From positions 186,001 to 250,000 of the forward strand of contig VWZX01010817.1 in NCBI GenBank assembly GCA_013399015.1: a stretch of 64,000 nt of DNA, given 5' to 3'. The translations under genes and the position numbers were made by a program. Shown one piece after another: positions 49,163-61,579 of this stretch. The stretch comes from Galbula dea (lineage: Eukaryota > Chordata > Aves > Piciformes > Galbulidae). Below the pieces are notes generated by a model. The model was not told where the DNA came from, did not search any database, and was given only the letters and a program-made list of their open reading frames with translations. Position 1 is the stretch's first letter; every line of letters starts with the position of its first letter.

Positions 49163-49538
49163 TTCGGACCAAGGTAGGGATTCTGTTACCTCATATGTCA
49201 AAGAAGCAGGGAAGCCAGAAACGAACGGAAGCCTATCTGAATCCACGTCAGAAGCGAAAACTAAATCCTATATCCAGGAATCTTTAAATGATGTGGGAAA
49301 ACAGAGTGACAGAGAAGTCCTGAAATCAAAGCCCCATATCTCAGCTGGTACTGATGAGCAAACGTTATCATCAACAGCATATCAGAAATCTTTGGAAGAC
49401 AGTAGCAAGCCAAAAACAGAAGGCCACAAAACATCTGTGCCTGTCAGTGTGAAAAAGATGAGCTGGAGTACTTCTGAGGATGGCAAGCCAAGGTCAAGCA
49501 TCCAAGAGGAGGAGGGAGCAGTAATGTCTGAACAGAAG
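49163..49538 (+). CDS. ANK3: ANK3 exon: C-terminal regulatory region
   Basis: This 376-nt exon is phase 2 to phase 0. It encodes SDQGRDSVTSYVKEAGKPET, NGSLSESTSEAKTKSYIQES, LNDVGKQSDREVLKSK, AYQKSLEDSSKPKTEGHKTS, VPVSVKKMSW, and ends EEEGAVMSEQK before GTACAG. The blocks DSITSYLK, NDVGKQS, AYQKSLE and VPVSMKKMS are recognisable in mammalian ankyrin-G, with diverged spacers. Reading past the donor adds only VQYVMY and a stop at 49,559, so the exon could also end a transcript, but nothing favours that. Confidence 0.95.
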
Positions 49539-51380
49539 GTACAGTATGTCATGTACTAATTAAGTGTGAGGAGTCCCTTTGTTTGACTTACTGCTTGGCA
49601 TAATTTTTTGTAAGATGTACCATGTACATGGGGGGTTTTATCCTTCTTTATGCCTTTTCTGTTTATTGCTAAATTAAGAAAAATTGAAGTTAGTGGGAAT
49701 TTATATTCTGCAGTGTGAATAGAATGAGGTGGAGTCAGGGTAGGCAGAGGAGCCAAGCAGAGCTGCATAGTCATCTGCCTGACTGGCCCCAAGCCCTGGA
49801 AGAGGTTAGAGCACCCTCCGGGACTTCCATCCCTCACAGCTGAGGAACAGGCCTCTTCCCTGCCTTAACATACCACCTGTGCAAACAGTGCCAAACAGCT
49901 CAACTGTCCTTCCATCTGTTTCCAGTAAGGTCTTGCCACTGGTTTCCACTCTTTTGGTGACATTGAAGTGAGCAGAGATACAGTGACTCTTTGGCCTCTA
50001 TCCTGCTCCATGTCCCCAACACCCCCTGCATTTTTTTCTCTGTTAATTTGCAGAAAAATAAATTGTGGGTAATACTGAAACTCCTCCTTATGTTTTTCGT
50101 TTCACAATCTCATTCATCCCAGCTCCAAAGTGCATCCAGCCAAGAGGAATCTAAAGATTTCTAGGTGGTGGTTCTTTCTTCTTAAAATACTGTGGAGGGG
50201 CTCCCCTTCTTCTGCCTTACCTGGCTTGCACATCCTTTGCTGAAGAACCTCAGTTATAAGCTGGGTTTTGACAATGAAAATTTTAATATCTTTCCTCTCA
50301 GTTGCTTATATTTATTTCCCAGAAAATTTAAAGTAAGGTTGATTCAGAGAGTGGCTTATAGCCCCCTAGGTGCATATACCTTGCACATCAACAGTGAGAC
50401 GGTTGCTATGGAGTAGACCACTGGGCCAGCAACCAGGCTGAAAAAGGGAATTGCAGTGTTTCTTATACATTCCTCTGTCTACTTAGATTGTCTTTTCCAG
50501 GGCATAATACAGGAAGAGATTGTAACTTCTGGAAGTGAGATATTTCAGTAGAATTGCTTCTACCTCTTCTAGATGATCGTGCCTTTTTTTTATTATTGTA
50601 GCACAATAAAAATGTTGGCTGTGATGGGCTGCAGTAAATCATTCAGGTTTAAATTAGTTCATTTTAAAGTATTCTTTCTATTACACAACCAGGAGTTCTT
50701 TTATTAGATGGTAACATAATCCATCAGTCTCAGCTGTTATGCAGCATAGGATTTTTATTATCTTCTTATTAGTTTGTGACACTGTTGAGGCAGTGAAGAT
50801 CTTTCCTAATGTTCACTAATTACCAGAATACTTAAAAAGTGTGAGTAAGAGCCTTCTACAAAGGGCAGTTAATGGGAGATGGCAGTGTTCCTTTAGTCTT
50901 GGTAGGCTTTGGGGTAGACTTCAGGCTCATATGGTCAGTTTAAACAGAAGGATAAGCCTAAATGCACAGTGTAATGTGCTGAGGGTGTGCAACAGTCCTG
51001 CACTCCCCCTCTGCATTCCGCATTAGTGAGAAGAAAAATGTGTGCTCTTTACTTTTGGATATCCCACCTGGATTGGGAAGAAAAAGCATGTGTATTTCTT
51101 ATGCATGTTTTTTGCTTTATTGGTAAAGGATTATAATCTTATCTTCTAAATAACAGGTCTTTTTATAGACATGATCTTTGAATAAATAGATACCAGAAAA
51201 TAATGTAATTTCTAAACATGGGTCTCTCCAATGGTGGCAAATTAGTGTTTGTTAGAATGACAACAAGAATTGCTTCTAGTGTCTTGTTGCTATTTCTTCA
51301 AGACTATCTTCTAATCTAATTTGAAGTCAGTAGTTTATTTATTAATACAGTCCAATTCATGGTGCTATCAGGAAAACTGA
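49539..51380 (+). other. ANK3: intron, left part
   Basis: This is unique 1.8-kb sequence. The frames at 49,556-49,837, 50,192-50,416 and 50,841-51,026 carry no domain. An AT-rich patch is near 50,580-50,610. Confidence 0.6.
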
Positions 51381-51384
51381 AAGA

Positions 51385-52914
51385 GTATTTCAACTGCAGT
51401 CTTTCTGCAGTCAATCTGGTGGCCCTCTGTGATGGAGTGACTGCAACAGTTGATGAGGGAAGACCAACTGATGTCATCTACCTGGACTTTTGTAAGGCCT
51501 TTGATACAGTTCCTCATGACATCCTTATCTCAAAATTGGAAAGATATGGATTTGATGGGTGGAATATTCACTGGATAAGAAATTGGCTGGACGGACATAG
51601 CCAGAGAGTTGTGGTCAATGGCTCTTTGTCTAACTGGAGACCAGTAACGAGTGCTGTCCCTTAGGGCTTTGTCTTGGGACCAGTGCTCTTCAATGTCTTT
51701 ATTAATGACCTAGACAGGGGTATCAAGTACACCCTCAGCAAGTCTGCAGATGACACGAAGCTGAGTGCTGTGGTTGATACGCCAGAAGGGAAGGATGCCA
51801 TCCAGAGGGACCTGGACAAACTTGAAAAGTGGGCCCATGAGATTCAAATGAAGTTTAATAAGTTCAAGTGTAAGGTCCTGCATCTGGGTAGGAGCAATCC
51901 AAGATATAAGTACAGTCTGGGAGAGGTACTCATTTAAAGCAGCCGTGCAGAGGAGGACTCGGGGGTCATGACGAAAAGCTGGATACGAGCCAGCAATGTA
52001 TACTCGCAGCCCAGAAAGGCAACTGTATCCTGAGCTGCATCAGGAGAGGCATGATCAGCAGGTCTAGGGAGGTGATTCTGCCTCTCTACTCTGCCCTTGT
52101 GAGGCCCCACCTGTATTACTGCANTTCAAATGAAGTTTAATAAGTTCAAGTGTAAGGTCCTGCATCTGGGTAGGAGCAATCCAAGATATAAGTACAGTCT
52201 GGGAGAGGTACTCATTTAAAGCAGCCGTGCAGAGGAGGACTCGGGGGTCATGACGAAAAGCTGGATACGAGCCAGCAATGTATACTCGCAGCCCAGAAAG
52301 GCAACTGTATCCTGAGCTGCATCAGGAGAGGCATGATCAGCAGGTCTAGGGAGGTGATTCTGCCTCTCTACTCTGCCCTTGTGAGGCCCCACCTGTATTA
52401 CTGCATCCAGTTCTGGGGTCCTCAGCATAGAAAGGATGTGGACCTGTTAGAGTGGGTCCAGAGGAGGGCCACAAAGATGATAAAAGGACTAGATAGAGCA
52501 TCTTCCCTACAACGATAAGCTGAAGGAGTTGGGGTTGTTCAGCCTGGAAAAGAGAAGGCTTCAAGGGGACCTTATAGCAGCCTTTCAGTACCTAAAGGGG
52601 GATTACAAGATAGAAGGGGAGAGACTATTCATCTGGTCAGATTGCAACAGGACAAAGAGGAATGGATATAAGCTGAAGGAGGGGAAATTTAGACTAGAAA
52701 TTAGAAGGAGGTCCTTTACCCAGAGGGTGGTGAGGCACTGGAACAGGTTGCCCAGAGAGGTTGTGGCTGCTCAATCCCTGGCAGTGTTCACGGCCAGGCT
52801 GGAAGTGACCCTGGGCAACCTGGTCTAATGTGTGGCATCCCTGCCCATGGCAAGGGGGTTGGAGCTAGATGATCTTTAAAGTCCCTTCCAACCTGGGCCA
52901 TTCTATGATTCTGC
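51385..52914 (+). mobile_element. CR1 LINE, 5'-truncated, sense, with dead reverse transcriptase
   Basis: The reverse-transcriptase region is clear: YLDFCKAFDTVPHDILISKL, ERYGFDGWNIHWIRNWLDG, VLGPVLFNVFINDLD and SADDTKLSAV (normally FADDTKL; its first residue is changed). The conserved P-Q-G before VLGPV reads P-stop-G, with TAG at 51,662-51,664, so the enzyme is dead. The 3' part (QRVVRHWNRLPREV) and the CR1 tail ending ATTCTATGATTCTG close at 52,914. Endonuclease and 5' regions are absent. A 281-nt block is present twice around an N at 52,124, which is probably an assembly error. Collapsed, the copy is about 1.25 kb. Confidence 0.93.
51843..52405. repeat. identical 281-nt tandem copies joined by one N
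   Basis: Bases 51,843-52,123 and 52,125-52,405 read identically by eye, separated by a single N at 52,124. The last bases of copy 1 (CTGTATTACTGCA) run naturally into the bases after copy 2 (TCCAGTTCTGGGG). Removing one copy and the N restores a continuous CR1. This is what two unmerged overlapping contig ends look like. Confidence 0.92.
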
Positions 52915-54653
52915 AAGGTGTTCTTCAGAAATGCTCCATAAAGAGAAAAGTATGAAAGAAACAGATTTATTTCTATAGAAAGAAGGGGAGAACAAAATAA
53001 AATTACTTCCCAAAGTAAGACAGATTTTCTTGGACCTGTTGGGAAAAAGTTAAGAAGCAGTGGTCATCCACCTGCAGGGTGAGGGCTGCATTAGTGTTTG
53101 GGCACAGAGTTCACAACAGAGGTAAACTCAGACAATTGATACTGAGTTGCTGCCTGGGGTGACATGGATGAAACAAATTGTTGGCCTCATCTCAAGCCTA
53201 TGTAAATGCCCCAAAGCTCACAAAAGTACAGCAGTGGCAGGGTAGGCCATATAATTCTCTGTGAATGCTCAGGCATCAGATTCCAGTGACCTTTTTAAAT
53301 GAGAGGAGCACAGCACAGTTTCTCTATTATCCCAAAGAGGGTGGTGGTGTCCACTGTGTGGTCCAGCTGGCTCCCAGTGTCATAATTCCATCGCAGATAA
53401 ACCACTTGAAGCTGTTTATTAAAAATAACTCTTCTCTAAAACCTTTGTGCCCTCTGGGAGTCTTCTCCTGCTTCTTGTTACTTCTTCAGGATAGGGTTGG
53501 ATTATGGGGATTTTTGTACGTATATTTGGCTAGTGTCACGAGGACATGCAGATAAATACTGTCATCCTGCCCTAAATGCTTTTTGTGATATAGTCCTTTT
53601 TCTCCTCCACCCATCTATGCCAACTCTTATTTTACACATCATTTCTGAGAAATGTTTGGGATGTCTTGGGCCAGATTCAAAAAGAGGAACGGAAATGCAG
53701 TTAGCAATATCCACTGTTCATGACTTCCAAATCAGTTTGAGGCTGTCATTGAATAATTATAGAGAAAATTTTTTAATTTCTTTTTTCAGAAAAAGGTTGA
53801 TTTAGCTAAACACCATGTGAGAAGGGCCTCTGCCCTGTGTCTATCATACACAGAGGTATGAAGCGTCCACCAGGCATGTGTACACAGAGTTGCTCAGCCC
53901 CAAACCGAAGGAGCTCCTGAGGTTTCAGAGGGGAAAACACTGGGTCTGTCAGCTGGTGCAAGAATGGACTAGACATCTGAATATGGCTGTGGTACCTCTT
54001 GGCACCAACCTGAGGCTGGCACCAGGCTGTTTCCCTTTGCCCTGAGCTGAAATTTACCAATTCCCTTCTTAGAAAATGCAGAATGATTTTACTTCACCCT
54101 GCAGTTTTGCCACTTAAGAGCAAATAATAAATGCTGAGCAAGAAGGACATTTACATGAAGAGGTTTTTCCAAATGCTTATTTAAAATCTTTATGGAAGTG
54201 CTCCACTGAATCTTTCCGTGTCTCTCTTCTTTCTTTTTGAGAGAATTCACTTCCCACACCTTGTGAATCCATACAGTTTGTTTGAAACGTTAATTTTTGA
54301 GGAGCAAAAAGCAGGGAGTTATGACAAGGTTTTCTTGCATACAACATTTTTAACAACTGCCTAAGATTTAGATGTCCCACAGGTCAAATGCATTCCAAAT
54401 AGCATTTTCTAAGACATAAGAACTGCTGAGATATTCCATACCTGGTGTACTTACCAAGCTACAGCATGCCAAGGGGCAGAAAGGCCTCCTCCCATCATAT
54501 ACTTTAAGAGCAAAACTGCAAGTCATTATATACATAGTAGAGACAAGAAAAAAACTGTCCATGATAACTTCTGTTTTCTTCTCCTAGTCCTGATCAGCAA
54601 ATGTTCTGTCTTGCAAATGTACTGTTCAAATGTACTAAAACTGCATTTATTAG
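52915..54653 (+). other. ANK3: intron, right part
   Basis: This is unique 1.7-kb sequence. The frames at 53,265-53,805 and 53,806-54,562 carry nothing recognised. It ends CATTTATTAG at 54,653. Confidence 0.6.
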
Positions 54654-54752
54654 GAATATAGTGACAGTGACAGTGAGATTGAGAGTGATTCAAGCTCAGG
54701 TGAAGAGCAGAGAATTACTACGAGAGTTTATCGACGGCGATTGATTCTGAAG
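54654..54752 (+). CDS. ANK3: ANK3 exon: acidic Ser-rich C-terminal cassette
   Basis: This 99-nt exon (33 codons) is phase 0 to phase 0. It encodes EYSDSDSEIESDSSSGEEQR then ITTRVYRRRLILK, before GTATTT. An acidic Ser-Asp/Glu stretch typical of casein kinase 2 targets is followed by a basic RVYRRR-LILK block that also occurs in C-terminal splice forms of other ankyrins. Being symmetric, it is a likely cassette exon. The acceptor tract is weak (ACTGCATTTATTAG), which also suggests regulated inclusion. Confidence 0.85.
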
Positions 54753-57700
54753 GTATTTTGTGATTTGCATTCCTGAGGCGACGTTGGCATGGATTTGGGT
54801 TTGGATTGCTGTGTCAGAATGTCAGTTTTGGCATAGTGGAATCCCTCTGGTAGTGTGCTTTCCATTGCCAGTATGTATTTATAACCAAGTGCTAGGTGGC
54901 CTTTCCTTGCTTAACCCGGAGGTGTTTTCTGCTGGAAAATAGCTGTGCTGCATGGCATGTTGTGTCCTTCACTGCCACTGTTTTGCATGGTGTCTCAGGA
55001 GACTACAGCTAGGTGCAGTGTGTTGGTCTGATGTAGAGCAAAATGAATTGCAGACAGATACAGGTGACATTTTTTTCTTTGCTTCTGTGTTCTAAAAACA
55101 AACTTAAATTACAAGTTAAAATATTGCAGGAACATACATGAGCAGGATATAGGAAAGTGTAAGCTGTGTACTCTGGTTGAAACCTGCGGTCCTAAGTTCT
55201 TAATGTGCTCTGGAAAACCTCCTCATAAAAGCAGATGGTCCTGTTTTAAAACCTACCAAAGTTAATAAGAGTCTTTGCATTGCCTTCAGTAGGCTTTATT
55301 TAGTATATTTATTTAGAGGTGGCCTTTATTTGCAGCACAATCTAGTTTATATACTGATAACAATGGCACAGTCATATAAATAATTGCATTTCTCCTCATT
55401 AATTTTTTTAATGGTCATATAGTATGGCATTATTTGCCTGCAGCATATAGCATAAGAAAATAATTCTGCATCAGAAACCATTGGGTTAATCCCTTGGTAA
55501 CCTACAGGATTTATTAGATTCTTATTAGACAGTCAGGTAGTGAAGCCATGAAGAAGGCAGCCAGCCACTGTAGTGCTATTAGAGCAGCACCAACTGACTT
55601 CGCTTTATGACTCTCTGATTGCACATATCTATATTGCTGTTACTTGCATGCTGTGTGGAGAAGAGTGTGCACACAGGCACTGCATCTTTTCTATGATTTG
55701 AAAGGCAGATAGGCTGCTCTTCACAGCTATTGGATCTGTCCAAGATAGAGATGCTTTCAGAAAAGGCAAGATGACATTTCTGACTGCCTTCACTCTGAAT
55801 TTCTTCAGTGTTACCAGTCGTGGTTGTGTTTGGCAGCCAGAATTGCAAAAATTACCTCAGTAGAAGGGACTATTTTGTCCAATACCTCATCTTTACAGGC
55901 AGAACCTGCTGCCTTCCATGGAAAGCCCTCAGCAGGTCAGGGTATAAACCTTCATCAGTAACTCCCTCTGCAGATAAGACATGACTGATCAGAAATAGGA
56001 ATGTGGTTTCTGTTTTAAGGTGGGGTAGGCATCCTGTCCACAACTCCAGACCCTCAAATGCTTTAAGAGCATTTCTAGCAAGGCATCTGTGTGCTGAAAG
56101 TTTTAAAGACTACAGAGCTGGCCTGTGGCTGAGGTCCCCTACCGAATTTGTGTCTGAACTATTTTAGTGTCCACTGGTTTGGAATCAGCAAATGTCAGAG
56201 TAGAAAAGAGGAAGTATGTATAAAAGGCAGCCTTAGCTTGCTTTCCAAGTGCATCTGCTGTGTTTAGAGAAAGGCATAGAAAATTGGCTTTAAATGTGGT
56301 GGTATAATTTGGGGTTGAACTTTAAACAGAGCAACAGTAAAGCATTGTATATGGTGTTTATGATCTGCAGCTGGGTGCAGATGCAGTTGGGAGGATGTGC
56401 ATGGTGAGTGGAAGTGGCTGAACCTGCTCTGTTGGCAACATGACTGATCTGAAGTGGATTAGAGCTGTACCTGTCACTTGATTAGAAAATACGTGTGTTA
56501 ACTTCTGTCATTTTCTTGTGATTTTTAGCTTCTTTTTTATCCCCCACTCCACATCTCAAGACAAGCTGAAACAGAACAAGAAAAATTTTCAAAGCAGGCA
56601 GCATCAGGCCTTTTAAAGAAGGAGTTTTATAGTGGAAATAGCCATTTCAGTAGGTTTGTTTTGATATGTAAAGCTCCTGAAATGGTGGTATGAAATGGAA
56701 GAATCAAGCTTTAACATTGGTAGGGGTCTGGACTTCAATTTATACAGCTTTCTGGGAGCAGAGGTTCAGTTTTGGTGATCTGAAATCACTGAGAGCCTGC
56801 ACAGCTTGGGGAATGGCTCCTCTTTCAGGGAAAGAGGTCTCAGGATACGAGTGCTCAGAGTCACAGAGCAACACTCTCAGCTTGCAGAGTAGAAATAACT
56901 CCTATGTTTCTGCTGCAGAGCACAGAGCAGAGGTCGGGAGCAGCAGGCTCTCACCTGCCGATGCCCAAGTGCCTTGTGAGCAGGTGCTGTGCCTGACCCC
57001 ACAGCCCCAGTGCCCCTCTCTGAGGCTTACACAGAGCAGGGCTGGCATCAGTAGCAAGAAGAGAATTGGGCTCTCCTTCTACTGCATTTTCTGAGACTTC
57101 TGGCTAGCCAAATAGTTGCTAAGGGGTGATGCAGAGTAGGAGGGAGAGACATTTTTCCTCTGGCTCTCCCATCGCCCAGGCAGAAAACCTGCTGCACACT
57201 GAGGATGAAATGTCCCAGTACTTTTCTGCAGTTACACCTGCACCGTGGGAGGGCTTATCCTATACTATGTTATGGTTACTTAGGAGCCAGTCCTGGAAAT
57301 CTGTGTTGAGTTTGCATTCTCTGGAACAAAATCTGTTTTGAACATCTGAAAAACCTGGGCAGAGGCTTCATAAATGGGTGGCTGTGCTGTGCCAGTGCCA
57401 TCAGCCCACTCTGCCAGCTTGTGCCAACAGCAGCCAGGGAGAGGACAAGGGTGAGCTTGGAGCCTTGCTGGGCAGGGCTGCACATGGGAGCTGTGTTGTT
57501 TTACCTACCATATATTCGTTACTGCCTACATGTTGTATTAAAAGCAAGAGAGGCACCCATGTAGCCTGCAGGGATAGAGTTTGGTAATGCCAGATCTTGA
57601 GGATAAACTGAGTCCTGTGGAAAAAAAGGCTTTGCTATGTGCTTCCACAGCTACTGTCAGGGCTCAGTTGCTTCCTTACCTTTGTTTTTCTTTCCCAACT

Positions 57701-60700
57701 TGTTTTCCCTCCCAGTGCCATTCTGCTTTATTGCTAACACTTTTATTTCTGTTTAAGTGCTACCTTAGTTCTCTGTCCTGGCTCAAATGTGGAAAAAGGC
57801 TTTTCTCTCCCCTGGAGGTATTTTCCCAGCATTCAGGGAGCCAAGTCCTGTCAAGTGTTCAACACTCCTGAGCACATTCCCATGGGATTTAGTACTTCAG
57901 AGGGCTGAGCCCATAAAACCAGACAAGCAAGGACTGATGCCCATTTCCACATGTAACAGGATCATATTCTAACCTCAAGGTAGTACAGGTGTTTTCTGGT
58001 TTTGCTTCCTTTCCCCTCTTCTGTTGATGTGGTGGATTGATGGGACAGGGAATTGCAAAAGAAATGAGTTTTTATGGTAGTGCAGGAATGCGAGCAATTA
58101 GCACGCAAGGGAAAAACAAGAGTACTACCACAATGTGCACATTCAGAGCCTCCTGCAAAGCTACCTTTTTTCAGTCATGACAGAAATCAGTGTCTAATTT
58201 TTCATGCTTTTTCAGAGGTTGTTATATCTTTCATGGGTACAATTTTTTGGCAAAAAATATTTAGTAAGGTTCTTGCCAAAAGATTTATGGTAGAACTTTG
58301 TAATGGAAAATAAAACAGATTTCTAAGCAGGGCTTATTCAAATCTGATGTCATTTTGGCTCCTGTATTTTTGTTACTTCTTACCAATTTTTATTAAACAA
58401 TTATTTGAGTCTTTCCATGCATTTTGTCCATGAAACCTCCTGTTACTGATTGCGGATGGTTTGCTTCAGCCTACACTGGAGGAGTGATATGGGAGCCTGA
58501 GCAGCAGTCAGGCAAAACTAGAACCAACAGCTTTCATGGTATTATTCAGAGGAAACTTATTTATGGAAAGTGAAAATGTGACCATCCTGTAGGTGAGAAG
58601 AATTGAAGGGCTTGTGTTGCACATAAGGCACATGGGAAGTGTTTCCATTTGTGTATTGAGCTGGGTTCAGCTTCTCTGCCGCAGTCGCTGCCAAACTGGG
58701 AGAGCTGCAGAATCACTCTGCTCTGTAAGTGCCCTCATGCTGTCTCACACCAGGAAGGAATGGCAGGTCAGAGCTGCCAGCTTCAGGAAGACAGCACAGA
58801 GGTAAATTAAAACACAGACTGCAAGTGCTGTTATGAGATCTGTTCATCATGTTGTCCTCCATGCAACAGACCTATGACCTAACTCTCAGAATTGGACTAC
58901 TCTGCCCCATTTACAGCACCATTTCCTTTCAAATCTCCTTGGCTTGACTGTTGGCTTGTTGGGTTTTGTGAGGTTTTTTTGTTTGGGTTTTTTTTCTCCC
59001 TCCTATGGCTTTAGCAATACCTCTGCAGACAAGCAAGTACAGACTCAGCATAGGTACAGGCAGAGGGTTGTGGCATCTGATTAACAAGGTCTCCCTGAGT
59101 AGGCAGAACTCACTAATGAAAATTACCTTAATGAAAGATGTTTGTTTCTCCTGCCACTGCCACAGAGGCTTGAGACCCCAAGGAGAGCAAGGCACAGCTG
59201 CTGTTTATGCTTTACAAGAATGTGATCTCGAGACTAAAAGGATTATGTCTTGCTGGTGGCTCAGGCCAGCAAGGGAAGAGACCTGAGCATTCTGTACAGC
59301 TCCTGTTCCCATTGCAGCATTGCCTCTGTCTTTGGCGAAAATAAATATTTAGGCTCTTTCCATCTTGTTTATTTCTGCCCGCTTTTAAATTCCTTTTTAT
59401 TCATCTGGGTAAGAGACATCCAGCTGCACCTTTTTTCCCCACTGTTATAACAACATTAGATGTATAGGAGGAATAAAAGGGACTATTATCCCTCTAGTAA
59501 CAAAACAAACATGAAAGAAAACCAGAGCTCTAGCAAACCTGCAGTGAACTTTGGCACAATACTGCAGCACCAACTGTATAACTCCATTTATCTGGAGGTC
59601 CCTGGGAACGCCCATAATCTGCAAATAACTGCTAAGAAAATCAGTGGAGCTGGCGGAAGACTTTGAGGAAGCTGGTCTTTGCTTCTCCTGCCCTGGAGAG
59701 CAGCAGGGAGAGGATACTAGCTGGTTTTGGCAGGACTACACTCCAGCAAGCGGGGTGACATTAAAGCATTCTGCTTTGCAAAGCTTCCTGGCATGTTCTG
59801 GAGCTGAGGCTTGCAGACTGCAGCTTTTATATAGTTTAGTCCCAGGGATATAACCACGCTTTCAGTAATCGTGGTATTAGGTTTTCTCTCTGCTTTTCTA
59901 AAGCTCTTGGTATTGTGACAGTGATTTCAGCTGGTCAAGGGTAAAATGAAGCCCACATAAGTACGACGCAGCAGAAAGAATTTTGTTCTTTAGCTATGGT
60001 GCAGATGCACCGGCTTTGTGTTTAAAAACAGGTTTTGTTGACAAGGGCATCTAATGTGCCATTCTAGCCCAAAACTGGTTTGAGATCTGACAAGTAAAAC
60101 TGCCAGTGAGTAAGGTTTTTTGGTTTGGTTTGTTTTTGGTTTTTTGTAGCAAACATCTATCTTTATAACTGCATAGGATTAGAAACATCAGTAAATCAGA
60201 TCTACCTCCTACCAATTGTGAGCCCTCCTGCAATTTATTTAACTACCCACCAGCAAGAGAATTGTGAAAGCTGGATTTCATGCATGCTGACTGCTGAGTA
60301 TTTACAGCATTTAGCCTTAAAGTGTGCTTAAAGAAGCATGTAGCTAATTAAAAAACAGGATTCACTATACCTTTAAAACTGCATTTCCTTCCAAGAGACA
60401 TCTTTCGGTGCATCAATACATTTTTCACATTAAAGCTGAACACAGTAATTCTGACTACCTTGTTTTAAGGAATAACCTTGTTCATAGCAGCAGTGAGGAG
60501 TCAAAAGACCAGTACACACAAGCAGTATTGGCGTGCCAGGTAGTCAGCTGACCTTGCTGTACTGGCTGTGTTGATTTACTTCTGTTTTTTGTGGGGTTTA
60601 TTGTAGTGGCTTTGGAGATGTTATTCGCAAGAGGAAACCTCTCCATACCTCTGTGCTCCATGGGATGGGATGGATGTCTGGGCCAGGATTTCCCCCTATC

Positions 60701-61100
60701 CCTTAGGGCACTGTGGGGAAGTCTCTGAGCCTATGAGTAGAAGGCCAGGAAAGAAACTGTGCAACTAGTTCCCCATCTGCTATGTTTCCGATTACAGTAT
60801 TAAATCTCCGGAATCAGTATTCTTCCATTGTTTCACTGTGGCTACGAATCCCCACAGGTTTCAGTTCCCAAAACCTTTACCCAGTCATAGACCCCCTGAC
60901 ACAACAGCAGTCCCCATGCCACTCTCATTTCTGCTGTCTCGCTTGGGAGAGAGGAAGGAGCAGTCTGCCACTACCAGGGTGCCCAGCCTCTTACTTCCCT
61001 GCTCTAGCACACAGTGTGATGTCAGTTTGGCAGGTATATAATTTTTCCTTCCTGTGACCCGTCTGCAGAGTCCTTCAGGAGAATGAATTATATGGGCCTA
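54753..61100 (+). other. ANK3: 8.7-kb intron, left part
   Basis: This is mostly unique sequence. It holds runs of TTTGG/GGTTT near 58,965-58,990 and 60,115-60,150. Open frames up to 134 codons (56,690-57,094; 57,581-57,871; 59,005-59,286; 60,782-61,057) have no domain, plausible splice context or repeated codon pattern. No exon was supported. Confidence 0.55.
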
Positions 61101-61579
61101 TGTGGGGTTTCTGGAGGAAAATGGACGTATAGTGGACATAACTGTGAGCAATCTTGGACATTGTCTGACAGGATTCTGTTCTCATGGGAAGGCACGCTGT
61201 TTGGGACACTGTTATTATCAGAAAGCCTGAAAACTTGGACTCTGTACTGTGTGAAAGTTATGCTGGGAGAACAGACTCAAGGACAGTGTGTTTGTGCAGT
61301 CCTGGAACAAGGAGACTAACGGCCTTGCCACCTGCAACAACAAGAACCTGACAGGAAGAGTCAGAGATAGAGACTGATGCCTTGTGGTCAGTAGGTCTTA
61401 GCAAATCATATGTAATGTTTAGGCGAGTGGACAATGCATGTAACCAATTGTAATTTGGGCTACCACGTGGCACGTTTGTAGAAAAATGTATTTAAGCAGA
61501 GTGTGTGCTTAATAAAATTGACTTCTTGCCGTATTCATATTGAATCGAGTGCGGAGTTCGGGACTTCCGCGTCGCAACA
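61101..61579 (+). mobile_element. solo LTR of an avian endogenous retrovirus, sense
   Basis: The element begins TGTGGGGTTT and ends GTCGCAACA. It carries a CCAAT box near 61,443, a TATTTAAG TATA-like box at 61,489-61,496 and AATAAA at 61,511-61,516, in promoter-then-polyA order for the + strand. A CpG-containing U5-like stretch (GTGCGGAGTTCGGGACTTCC) follows. No primer-binding site or gag, pol or env follows, so it is a solo LTR left by recombination. The flanking bases (ggccta, agctta) match at four of six positions, at best an eroded target duplication. The 5' edge is the less certain one. Confidence 0.75.
61511..61516 (+). promoter_or_regulatory. LTR AATAAA polyadenylation signal
   Basis: This canonical hexamer lies 15 nt after the TATA-like box, in the same direction as ANK3. 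It could cause intronic polyadenylation after the exon at 54,654 (inference). Confidence 0.5.

Noticed and set aside
49539..49559. Six-codon run-on and stop after the exon ending at 49,538
   Set aside because: Too short to judge, and the donor gives an in-frame join to further ankyrin tail exons.
51359..52828. Several open frames suggesting a host gene
   Set aside because: They are pieces of a CR1 reverse transcriptase with an internal stop and a sequence duplication, not a host gene.
56690..57094. 134-codon frame in the large C-terminal intron
   Set aside because: No recognisable domain, and no acceptor/donor pair keeps phase 0 with the flanking exons.
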